From the NCBI GenBank assembly GCA_028279875.1, contig JANQMU010000016.1, forward strand, positions 1 through 64,000: a DNA stretch of 64,000 nt, written 5' to 3'. Source of the DNA: Rhizobiaceae bacterium (GTDB lineage Bacteria > Pseudomonadota > Alphaproteobacteria > Rhizobiales > Rhizobiaceae). The translations under genes were made by a program, and so were the position numbers. The notes under the pieces were generated by a model that saw nothing but the letters and a program-made list of their open reading frames with translations, had not been told where the DNA came from and made no database searches. This document shows, piece by piece, positions 27,154-37,914 of the stretch (within the stretch, counting starts at the first letter, position 1; every line of letters begins with the position of its first letter).

Positions 27154-27561
27154 TCAGGTTTCCTCGCCGTCATCGGCGACATTGATGATGCCGGTGACGT
27201 CGTCGTCGTCATCGTCGTCGGTTTCGAGGAAGGTGTTGTCGTCATCCTCGCCGAGATCGACATCGTTGTCGTCGTCCTCGATATCCGGGATGGTCTCGCC
27301 GGTGTCGGAGGTTTCCTCGTCGGCATCTTCCAGGGAGACGATTTCGACATCGGCGGATTCGGCCTCGGCCTCCGGTGCCTCGGCCTCTTCCTTGGCCTCA
27401 GGCGCTTCCTTTTCCGGCACGGGAGTTTCTCCGACCTCGAAGAAGGACAGCGGATAGGATTTGCCGGTATAGGGCGAGACGATCGGATCGCGGTTGAGGT
27501 CGTAGAATTTGCGTTCCGTCTCCGGACAGACGCGCTTCGTACCGAGTTCGGGTTTTGACAC
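27154..27561 (-). CDS. TIGR02300-family (FYDLN-acid) protein
   Basis: A 135-residue protein of the alphaproteobacterial FYDLN-acid family, known by the segment 'KFYDLNRDPIVSPYTGKSYP' about 20 residues in. A single Cys lies in 'KRVCPETE'. The rest is very acidic low-complexity sequence with Glu/Ala, Asp and a run of seven Asp near the C-terminus, likely disordered. The family has no established function; it commonly sits beside aroA, as here. It is divergent from aroA and 129 bp from the tRNA-Ala gene. Confidence 0.85.
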   Translation of the reverse strand: MSKPELGTKRVCPETERKFYDLNRDPIVSPYTGKSYPLSFFEVGETPVPEKEAPEAKEEAEAPEAEAESADVEIVSLEDADEETSDTGETIPDIEDDDNDVDLGEDDDNTFLETDDDDDDDVTGIINVADDGEET

Positions 27562-27784
27562 TGCGTGGGCCTCTTGTCTGGTCAGGTCATCGATATGCGC
27601 TGGCGGCGAATTGCAAGGTCGGACCGGCTGAAAACCGGTCCCGATTGCCCCCGGGCGACACCTTCAGCCCGGGTCTGGCGTGCCGGACCCCATACTAATG
27701 TTGGCGCGGTCTGTCAAAGCTTATCTGCGCAAAAGCCGGTTGCCGGACGGCAAAACGGGTGACCGGCAAAATTCCTTGTGATAG

Positions 27785-29221
<1,437 letters not shown>

Positions 29222-29223
29222 AC

Positions 29224-29850
29224 ATGGGCTTTGTCATTGCCATAGACGGCCCGGCCGCGTCCGGAAAGGGCACGCTGGCGCGCCGCATCGCCGGGCTGTA
29301 CGGCTTTCATCACCTCGACACCGGGCTGACCTACCGGGCCGTCGCCCGGGCGCTTCTGGAAAACGGCGTCGCCCTCGATGACGAGGCGGCGGCGGCCGAC
29401 ATGGCCCGCGGCCTCGATCTGTCCGGGCTGGACCGTGCGGTCCTTTCCGCCCACGGTATCGGCGAGGCGGCCTCGAAAATTGCCGTCATGCCGCCGGTGC
29501 GCCGGGCGCTGGTCGAGGCGCAGAGGCGGTTCGCCGCGCGCGAGCCGGGCGCTGTTTTGGATGGCCGCGATATCGGCACGGTTGTGTGCCCCGACGCCGA
29601 CGTCAAACTCTATGTGACTGCCTCGCCCGAAGTGCGCGCCCGCCGCCGCCACGCTGAAATGCAGGCAGCCGGCAGCACGGCCGGCTATGACGATGTGCTC
29701 GCCGATCTGCGGCGCCGTGACGCCCGTGACATGAATCGTGATGACTCGCCGTTGCGCCCGGCCGACGATGCCCACTTGCTAGATACGAGTGAAATGGATA
29801 TAGAAGCGGCGTTCCGGACCGCCAGGGCGCTGATCGAAGCGGCACGGTGA
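29224..29850 (+). CDS. cmk: Cytidylate kinase
   Basis: A 208-residue (d)CMP kinase making (d)CDP. P-loop 'GPAASGKGT' lies at the N-terminus, the NMP-binding '[15 protein letters not shown]' follows, and '[25 protein letters not shown]' is the family signature. A lid-region '[11 protein letters not shown]' and '[19 protein letters not shown]' follow. The order aroA-cmk-rpsA is conserved in many proteobacteria. Confidence 0.96.
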   Translation: MGFVIAIDGPAASGKGTLARRIAGLYGFHHLDTGLTYRAVARALLENGVALDDEAAAADMARGLDLSGLDRAVLSAHGIGEAASKIAVMPPVRRALVEAQRRFAAREPGAVLDGRDIGTVVCPDADVKLYVTASPEVRARRRHAEMQAAGSTAGYDDVLADLRRRDARDMNRDDSPLRPADDAHLLDTSEMDIEAAFRTARALIEAAR

Positions 29851-30014
29851 CCCGGAACGGCAATTGAGCTCCATGTTTTCGAGGCCGTCCAAGCGCCGAA
29901 ATCGGCAACCGCATTTGATGTTGCCGGACAGTGTCGAAAACCAGTGAAACACCAGCCATCGGCGCCCCGTCCGGCCGACGTAGAAATCCCGGTCCGGACT
30001 TTTCAGGAGTATAT

Positions 30015-31718
<1,704 letters not shown>

Positions 31719-31746
31719 GCCACGCCGATCCTTGTTGCATTTACGG

Positions 31747-31774
31747 ACCCGCGGCGGCAACGCCGCGGGTTTTT
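31747..31774 (+). terminator. Rho-independent terminator after rpsA
   Basis: A perfect 10-bp stem ACCCGCGGCG / CGCCGCGGGT with a GCAA tetraloop, followed by TTTT. It lies 28 bp after the rpsA stop. Confidence 0.93.
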
Positions 31775-31809
31775 CAATTGCCGTTCGAAGCGGGACCCTT
31801 TGAGACACG

Positions 31810-32124
31810 ATGAGCGTCAAGCCGCCGAATCTGCAAAAGACCACGTCGCTGCTTGATTCCGGCGCAAGTGTTCTCGATGGCGAGATCATGGCCGAAATGG
31901 CAGCGTCGCTCGGCCGCGCCGGCCGGGCGCTGGAGGCGGTGCTGTCGGAGCTCGATTCGGCGGACCCGAAGCGCGACCGCGAAGCCCTTCTGAACGACGC
32001 GGCGCAGAAAGCCTGGGCGCTGATCGTGCAATACGAGCTGTGCGGCCTGTCGAACCAGACCAATCTGGTCCAGCGCTATCGTATCCCCGCCGAAGTCATG
32101 GCGCGCATTGGCATTGCCGGCTAG
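31810..32124 (+). CDS. Hypothetical small helical protein
   Basis: A 104-residue, mostly alpha-helical protein with no signal peptide or membrane span. Visible features are a Ser/Thr-rich start (SVKPPNLQKTTSLLDSGAS), a central helix 'AEMAASLGRAGRALEAVLSEL', and a C-terminal 'LIVQYELCGLSNQTNLVQRY' with a single Cys. It resembles small conserved proteins found in rhizobia, but I cannot assign a family with confidence. It sits just after the rpsA terminator and is convergent with tetR (32147). Confidence 0.65.
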   Translation: MSVKPPNLQKTTSLLDSGASVLDGEIMAEMAASLGRAGRALEAVLSELDSADPKRDREALLNDAAQKAWALIVQYELCGLSNQTNLVQRYRIPAEVMARIGIAG

Positions 32125-32146
32125 AAGCCGCTTCAAGGGCAAAAAA

Positions 32147-32797
32147 TCAACGACCCTGAGACCAGGGTTCCTCACTTGAGGGCGCCGCAGCCGGGTCGTT
32201 GATGTAAGAAGCGATCAGGCGGTCGATTGCGTCCCGTGCTATCCGGTTGTGATGAGGGGAAAAGCCGAGGGTCGCGACATAACTCCAATGCGCATGCATC
32301 ATGGAGACAACAAGAAATGAAAGCTCCTTGCAGGCGGCGTCACCGAGTTCCGGATGCGTAATTGCCAGCTCATGAAGAATGACGTGACCGAGGGTTTTGT
32401 ATTTGTCGCACAAGCGCTCTTTCAAGGACGCTGATCCCACGGCATAGGCAAACAATGCGTCATAAGCCTCAAGATTGTCGGGCATGGGATGGTCCTTGGA
32501 CAGACCAAAGAGAAAATCCAGAAAGAACTTGAGACGCTCGACCTTGCGGACTTCCACAATGCCTGCAACCAGAGCGTCCTGATAGACCTGTTGCAGATGG
32601 CCGCATAATTCCACCATCAAGGCATCAAGGTCAGGATAGTAGTACCGGACCAATTGGCGGGACAGACCCGCTTCATTCGCGACGGCTTCAAATGAAAACG
32701 CCTGCAGGCCCCGACCTGTGAGCAACCTCGTTGCGGCGTTCAGGATCTGGGTTTTCTTGTCTTCGGTTTGATCGTCGTCATCTGGATCAGTATTCAT
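32147..32797 (-). CDS. TetR-family transcriptional regulator
   Basis: A 216-residue regulator. The N-terminal HTH is 'KKTQILNAATRLLTGRG', 'SFEAVANEAGLSRQLVRYYY' (residues ~14-55); the rest is an all-helical ligand domain. AGGGGG precedes the ATG. It is divergent from the glycosyltransferase cluster at 33322, and a tandem 21-bp-spaced repeat with a perfect palindrome lies 62-100 bp upstream of its start, as for an autoregulating repressor. It probably controls the surface-polysaccharide-like cluster to the right; that is inference from position. Confidence 0.9.
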   Translation of the reverse strand: MNTDPDDDDQTEDKKTQILNAATRLLTGRGLQAFSFEAVANEAGLSRQLVRYYYPDLDALMVELCGHLQQVYQDALVAGIVEVRKVERLKFFLDFLFGLSKDHPMPDNLEAYDALFAYAVGSASLKERLCDKYKTLGHVILHELAITHPELGDAACKELSFLVVSMMHAHWSYVATLGFSPHHNRIARDAIDRLIASYINDPAAAPSSEEPWSQGR

Positions 32798-32860
32798 TCA
32801 GTCCCCCTAAACTCACGTCGCCGGAGTCGATAATAGGAGAAATCCGCACCCGGGAAATAA

Positions 32861-32902
32861 AAATGAGAGCCGCTCTCGAAAAAATGAGAGCCGTTTTCGA
32901 AT
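32861..32902. promoter_or_regulatory. Tandem operator-like repeat between tetR and the glycosyltransferase cluster
   Basis: Two copies of AAATGAGAGCCG-(C/T)T(C/T)TCGAA start 21 bp apart, i.e. two helical turns on the same face of DNA. The first contains the perfect 13-bp palindrome GAGAGC-C-GCTCTC (32865-32877), the second a decayed form GAGAGCCGTTTTC (32886-32898). This is the size and spacing expected for a TetR-type dimer pair. About 270 bp of unremarkable AT-richer sequence follows before the small open frame at 33177. Confidence 0.55.
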
Positions 32903-33176
32903 TGAAAGTGCACAATTTTGAAAATTGCGGCCGGCCCTTCCTGCAGCCTGTTGTTATTTATGCGTTTGTCTTGGTTTGCGCATTGATTTCTCCGGCTTTA
33001 TTTTTCGAAATGCAAAGACCAGGACGGATTGACTCTATCCCGCTGATTTCAATAACATTTAAGCAATTCGATCATTCGTATTTCGACTGATCGCAACTGT
33101 TAAAATTCGATTTTGAACGACAAATTTGTCCTGAACGAAACCTGGGGCGAACGACGACGCAACCGGGAGGAGGTTT

Positions 33177-33287
33177 ATGCGGTCGATGTTGCCAAGTCCC
33201 ACCCCGCACAAGGAGCGCTGGAGGCAACCTGACGGAATCCGTCAATCTGTTGGCCCTGGCAACAGGCGCCACCATAGGTCTGTGTGA
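33177..33287 (+). CDS. Possible 36-codon leader or small protein gene
   Basis: An ATG at 33177 follows a near-perfect ribosome-binding site (GGGAGGAGG, 4 bp away) and opens a 36-codon frame rich in Arg, His, Pro and Gly that stops 34 bp before the glycosyltransferase start. There is no signal peptide and no family match. The strong ribosome-binding site and the position suggest a translated leader or small protein, but there is no independent proof. Confidence 0.35.
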   Translation: MRSMLPSPTPHKERWRQPDGIRQSVGPGNRRHHRSV

Positions 33288-33321
33288 CAATCGACACACC
33301 GACCGGCAGCGGGGGGCCCGG

Positions 33322-34554
33322 ATGCATGGCACAAACGATCAATCAGACAGTCGGCAGAGTTCGCTCGAACGGCCCTTGCGCATATTACTTTGCCCGGACC
33401 AGCCGGACTGGGCGTTTGACAATATAGCAAACAACATCACGCGCTTTGCCCCGGATGATTTCGAAATCTCGAAACTCTTCACCGGAAAGCCGCCAGATCG
33501 GGATTTGTGCGCGATCTTCGAATATATTGCGAGCAGGAATATAGACCTTGTTCACTTCTTCTGGAGGGAGGACCTTTTCGAATTCCTGAGACCGCCTGCT
33601 TTGTTGTCCGTGGCCGATCGCACGGGACTCGCGGTGAGCGACGTTGTTGAGATAGCGGGAACGCGTGCATATACCACTTCAGTCTATGATCATCTTCACA
33701 TTTCGCCGGAGCGTGTTGCCGAACGTATCGATGCTTTTCATCTGATCGATTCCTATAGTGTTTCGTCCGCAAAGCTTCAGCAGATCTATTCGGGATTCAC
33801 CGAACTGCCGGATCCGGATACCGTGATCGCAGATGGTGTGGATCTGGAACTTTTCACGCCGGGTCAAGCGAACGGATCAGCGCGTCATCCGCCGGTCATC
33901 GGGTGGGTCGGCAACAGCGGCTGGGGCAAGAGCCTGAATGGGGATCCGAAAGGCTATTTCCGTTTGTTTCAGCCCGCGTTGGAGATACTGAAGAAACGCG
34001 GTGTGCCTGTCCGTTCCCATGTGGCAGACCCGCAAGTCAGGCGGATTCCATTCGATGAAATGCCGGCATTCTATCGGGATATAGACGTTCTGGCCTGCAC
34101 GTCGGCAGCGGAGGGAACACCCAATCCAGTATTGGAAGCGATGGCCTCGGGGGTGCCGGTGGTCTCCACGGATGTCGGGATTGTTCCGGAGCTGTTCGGA
34201 CCCGAGCAGGCACCGTTCGTTGTGAAGGAGCCCGACCCGGACCGTTTTGCCGATGCTCTGCAAACCATCTTTGAGGACCGGCGCCTCTATCACGCCTTGT
34301 CTCGGGAGAATCTGGAAAGCATCAGATCATGGTCGTGGAAGCAACGCGTCCAACCCTGGTGGTCGTTCTGGCTCTCAGCCTACAGGAAAGCGCGTGACCG
34401 GCGGCTGGCCCGCAGGCGGATGGCTGTGCTGGAACATTCCTGCATCAATCATGTCAATGCGGTTGCCCAACTGGAAGGGCAGCGCAGCGCCAATCGGATG
34501 GCCAATATCCCATGGAAGTCGCTTTTCCGACGGATTCGAGCGGCGCCACCTTAA
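33322..34554 (+). CDS. Family-4 glycosyltransferase (GT-B fold)
   Basis: A protein of ~410 residues with two Rossmann-like halves. The N-terminal half has 'RPLRILLCPDQPDWAFDNIA'; the C-terminal half has the linker 'VIGWVGNSGWGKSLNGDP', and the GT4 retaining motif E-x7-E is in 'AEGTPNPVLEAMASGVPVV' (~residues 262-275). It likely transfers a sugar from a nucleotide donor inside the cell to a glycan or protein. The ATG at 33322 follows GGGGGG; a start at 33250 adds a poor N-terminus. The C-terminal ~70 residues are Arg-rich and unusual for GT4. It leads a cluster with a barrel protein (34628) and a deacetylase-fold protein (36107). Confidence 0.82.
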   Translation: MHGTNDQSDSRQSSLERPLRILLCPDQPDWAFDNIANNITRFAPDDFEISKLFTGKPPDRDLCAIFEYIASRNIDLVHFFWREDLFEFLRPPALLSVADRTGLAVSDVVEIAGTRAYTTSVYDHLHISPERVAERIDAFHLIDSYSVSSAKLQQIYSGFTELPDPDTVIADGVDLELFTPGQANGSARHPPVIGWVGNSGWGKSLNGDPKGYFRLFQPALEILKKRGVPVRSHVADPQVRRIPFDEMPAFYRDIDVLACTSAAEGTPNPVLEAMASGVPVVSTDVGIVPELFGPEQAPFVVKEPDPDRFADALQTIFEDRRLYHALSRENLESIRSWSWKQRVQPWWSFWLSAYRKARDRRLARRRMAVLEHSCINHVNAVAQLEGQRSANRMANIPWKSLFRRIRAAPP

Positions 34555-34627
34555 TGCCCGAATGGGCTCTAAGCAGTCTGATCGAGATCAAACAAGCAAC
34601 AGGACAATATCCGTGTGGAGAGTTGAG

Positions 34628-36037
34628 ATGTATTCAAGCAGTCAAGTGGAGTTTGAACGGTTATTTCGGGATCCGAAGATCGGGCGATCCTTTCTCGTGG
34701 GTGTGGACAAATCGGAATCCGGCGTCGAGCGCGTTTCGGTCCACGCATCACACATTTCAATGACGCGAAAGCAATCGCGATACCTGTCCCGGCAGTTGCG
34801 GAAGAAATACCACGTCAATTCGCACCGTATCAGGCGATACAGTGTCAGGACGCTCGAACGGGCCCGAAGCCTGGAAGCATTCTTGGCACCCTATCGGCAT
34901 GACCACATCCTGTACGACCCGACGGGCGTGTTCGATCGTGCGTCCAGACTGTTGCGCTTCGCAGGGGAGATACGGGCTCTGCTGGGCGGGGCCGTAGACA
35001 AGCTGCTTTGGCAGAGTGAGAAGGGAATGTTGGTCATTGTCCTCAATCGCGGCAATGCCGGTGAAGTCGGGCACATCGGTAATGCCTCTCCGGCGGCGAT
35101 CGAATCTGCTGTTCGCGCGCTTTTGAAGGGAATTTGTGATCATGATTCAACGGATTTCATCAGGGCAGTGCGGGTCGGATATGCGGATCCCAACATCGTC
35201 GCAACGCCGATTGATCAGTTGTCTTTGCGTCCTCGGGCCGGCGTTTTGGAGTCGTTGAAAAGCAGAACCGGCACATCTGCCTTGGCCGCATTTATCGGTG
35301 TTGGAGTAGCGACGACGGCACAGGCGCAGGAAACGACACCCGGCAGAGCGGTTTCAGGCGTGAATGGAGAATGGGGATTGATGGGCGGAAGTCTGAACAG
35401 CGAAACGACCTTTATGACCGAAGGCGCGCTCACTTTTCCGGTGACCGATCAATTCGGTGCGCGTATCGATGCGACCGCGGGCGCACGGGATGGCAGCTTC
35501 CTTGGCGGCGCCGCCGCGCATTTTTTCTGGCGGGATCCGGAAAAGGGGTTGTTCGGCGTTGCGGGTGGTTTTGCGAACACGGAATCCAGTGGCTCGACGA
35601 CCGGTTCGTCGGATGTCGGGGCGTTGGTCGGAGAAGGGGAGCTGTATCTGGAAAACCTCACCGTTTCCGGTCTCGCCGGATATCAATTCTCGGACGGCGC
35701 CGGCGATGATGGCTTTTTGGGCCGGCTGGATTTCGAGTGGTATGCAAACGATGATCTGCTCTTCTCGGTCGGGGCCGAGACAAATCCGGTGCATGATTTT
35801 CTGGGCCGCGCCGGCGTGGAGTATCGACCCGGCTTCGAGGCCTTGCCCGGGCTGTCCTTTTTTGCTGACGGCGTTTTCGGCGAAAATGATTTTTACCGCG
35901 CCTATGGTGGGATCCGGCTCTATTTCGGCGGCTCGACGACGCTCAAGCAGAGGCATCGTCGCGATACCTTCCGGTCTCATCTCCTGTCGACCCGCCTGAC
36001 CGATTCGATACCCAGTGTCGCTGGCTATGGCGACTAG
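34628..36037 (+). CDS. Outer-membrane-barrel protein with large N-terminal domain before an internal signal-like segment
   Basis: A 469-residue protein I do not recognise as a whole. Residues ~1-205 look like a soluble alpha/beta domain rich in Arg/Lys ('SRYLSRQLRKKYHVN'; 'KGMLVIVLNRGNAG'). At ~210-236 comes a basic stretch, a hydrophobic core and a signal-peptidase-like site (SALAAFIGVGVATTAQAQ). The last ~230 residues alternate Gly/aromatic beta strands as in outer-membrane barrels (GAAAHFFWRD, GLAGYQFSDG, LDFEWYAND, AYGGIRLYFGG). The ATG at 34628 has GGAGAG upstream. Either this is a real fusion, or translation of the barrel starts internally (a TTG-led signal peptide near 35250). Downstream is the deacetylase-like gene in the same frame. 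Confidence 0.6.
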   Translation: MYSSSQVEFERLFRDPKIGRSFLVGVDKSESGVERVSVHASHISMTRKQSRYLSRQLRKKYHVNSHRIRRYSVRTLERARSLEAFLAPYRHDHILYDPTGVFDRASRLLRFAGEIRALLGGAVDKLLWQSEKGMLVIVLNRGNAGEVGHIGNASPAAIESAVRALLKGICDHDSTDFIRAVRVGYADPNIVATPIDQLSLRPRAGVLESLKSRTGTSALAAFIGVGVATTAQAQETTPGRAVSGVNGEWGLMGGSLNSETTFMTEGALTFPVTDQFGARIDATAGARDGSFLGGAAAHFFWRDPEKGLFGVAGGFANTESSGSTTGSSDVGALVGEGELYLENLTVSGLAGYQFSDGAGDDGFLGRLDFEWYANDDLLFSVGAETNPVHDFLGRAGVEYRPGFEALPGLSFFADGVFGENDFYRAYGGIRLYFGGSTTLKQRHRRDTFRSHLLSTRLTDSIPSVAGYGD

Positions 36038-36106
36038 CGTGTTGATCGAAGGCGACGGGGACGTGTTTCCGGACGATCTGGGCCACGAAGCAAATCCGAA
36101 AGCCAC

Positions 36107-37855
36107 ATGATCGACCAGGGTCGCGGGCAACGTGTTCTGTCGATCGGCGATTCGGCAGATCGCTATGCTGCGTTAATCCGGGAGAATGTCGCCTGGGCCC
36201 TTTTCTATGCCCGCATGGACCATCACCACATTGATGTTTCAGAGGATGCAACATTGCCTGATCTGAGCCGTTTCAGCGCGATTGTGCTTTGCATGGAGGC
36301 CCTGCACAGACTGGATCAGACCTGGCTTGACGGTATCAGACGGTTTGTCACCCTCGGTGGTGGATTGGCGGTGGTTTACCGCGGCTGGAATGCCGCATTG
36401 TCCGATCTGTTCGGTATTTCTTCGCAATCCGGGCCGCCGGATTTCGTGGCGGATGAGGTCGAGGGCCTGTTCTTTCCGTCCGATCTGTTGCCGGGGTTCC
36501 ACAACCTTCGTCTGACACCGGCTGAGATATCGGGGCACACATCTTACGACTTGAAGCCGCACCAAGACGCCACGGTCCTCGCAACATCCAGCGGTGGCAG
36601 GCCATTGGCATGGCTCACCCGCTTCGGCGAGGGACGCGTCATCTTCTGGAACACCGTCATTCTCGGTGAAAAAAGGGCACGGGGGCTGATCGTGCAGTCC
36701 ATTGCGGCGGTGCAGCGGATGAGCGTTCTGACCGTTGCCAATGTCGCCACACTTCAAATTGATGATTTTCCGCCCGAGATGTTTGAACAGACCCTCGAGC
36801 CGATCGCATCGGAATATGGGGGTATGGACAACCTCACCTTCTACGATCGAATCTGGTACGCCGACATGGTGTCGCTGGCGCAGGAACATGGCCTGCGCTA
36901 CACGTGGCTGACGGTGTTCGACTATGACGATACCGTTCCGCCGCATGCGCTTGAATTCGAACCGGATGGCAAACGCAAACCGGCGGCCAGCAAGATGCCG
37001 TTCAATTCCGCGGCTGCCCAATCGGCCGCGCATGCGGGCGAAATGGGCTTGCATGGTTACAATCACTTTCCCCTGCTGCTCGACCTGTGGCGGACCAGTG
37101 ACCAGATGATCCGGGCGCTGAACTCCGCTGCCGTAGAGTGGCGGGCAAGCGGCCTTGGTCCGCTACCGACAACCTATGTTCCTCCAAACAATGAATATGA
37201 CGAAGTGGGCGCGATTGCACTCAGTCGGACCTTTCCCGAAATGCGCGCGATCTGTGGGCTTTTCGGCAGCGGTGATGTCCAACGCGGCGGCAATCGTGAG
37301 TTCGGACCTGAACCGTGGAATCCTGATCTGTTTTGTCTGCCGCGTGCAACCAGTGGATATGAGCTGAGCGACATAACGCGGTTTGTTCTGGCCTCGCAAA
37401 TTGGAACCATGGGTGTCTGGACCCACTTTCTGCATACGGACGACGTCTACGAAACACCGGACAATTTTCCGAACCGACAGGGTTTGCGCAACGCCCGGTC
37501 GCTTCCGTGGCGCGTCGACGAAAATGGCGAGAAGACGGGTCTGTTTCATCGGTTCGAGGCGGGAATGGAATTTGTGTGTTCGACATTTCCCTGGTTGAAC
37601 TTTGTCGAGACCAGGGATGCGCTGCCTATTTTGAAAGCGCACCTGAAAAACGAGGTTCACGTGGGCTTCGGCTCCAAGACAATCGTCATAAGGAGCACGT
37701 ATCCATCCTGGTTTCAGCTTCGCATCAATGACGGTCGGCAGCTCAATCCGGTCGGCCTGTCAAATGCGGAAATCATGGATGTCCAGCGCGGTCGCACCTT
37801 CACGCAATACACATTGCGGTCGACAAAACCGGACGTCCGGCTGGAGATGATCTGA
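36107..37855 (+). CDS. DUF2194-like protein: GATase-like plus polysaccharide-deacetylase-fold domains
   Basis: A 582-residue protein. The first ~200 residues resemble a class I amidotransferase-like/flavodoxin-type domain ('FSAIVLCMEALHRLDQ'; 'TLGGGLAVVYRG'). The next ~250 have deacetylase (NodB-type) landmarks: the DD pair in 'LQIDDFPPEMF' (~219-220), the metal motif H-x3-H in 'GLHGYNHFP' (~316-320) and 'YVPPNNEYDE' (~356-364). The C-terminus is beta-rich. This resembles the DUF2194 proteins found with Pel-like polysaccharide genes. No signal peptide is seen, which is odd for a polymer deacetylase. It follows the barrel gene by 69 bp in the same reading frame. Confidence 0.65.
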   Translation: MIDQGRGQRVLSIGDSADRYAALIRENVAWALFYARMDHHHIDVSEDATLPDLSRFSAIVLCMEALHRLDQTWLDGIRRFVTLGGGLAVVYRGWNAALSDLFGISSQSGPPDFVADEVEGLFFPSDLLPGFHNLRLTPAEISGHTSYDLKPHQDATVLATSSGGRPLAWLTRFGEGRVIFWNTVILGEKRARGLIVQSIAAVQRMSVLTVANVATLQIDDFPPEMFEQTLEPIASEYGGMDNLTFYDRIWYADMVSLAQEHGLRYTWLTVFDYDDTVPPHALEFEPDGKRKPAASKMPFNSAAAQSAAHAGEMGLHGYNHFPLLLDLWRTSDQMIRALNSAAVEWRASGLGPLPTTYVPPNNEYDEVGAIALSRTFPEMRAICGLFGSGDVQRGGNREFGPEPWNPDLFCLPRATSGYELSDITRFVLASQIGTMGVWTHFLHTDDVYETPDNFPNRQGLRNARSLPWRVDENGEKTGLFHRFEAGMEFVCSTFPWLNFVETRDALPILKAHLKNEVHVGFGSKTIVIRSTYPSWFQLRINDGRQLNPVGLSNAEIMDVQRGRTFTQYTLRSTKPDVRLEMI

Positions 37856-37914
37856 AACTCCAACGGAACGGCGCCATAAGCCGTGGCGACCGTCCCCCTT
37901 GCGGCATTGCGTCA

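Noticed and set aside
27154..27300. Simple-sequence repeat that might be a CRISPR or satellite
   Set aside because: The GTC/TCG repetition is explained by the poly-Asp C-terminus of the FYDLN-acid protein.
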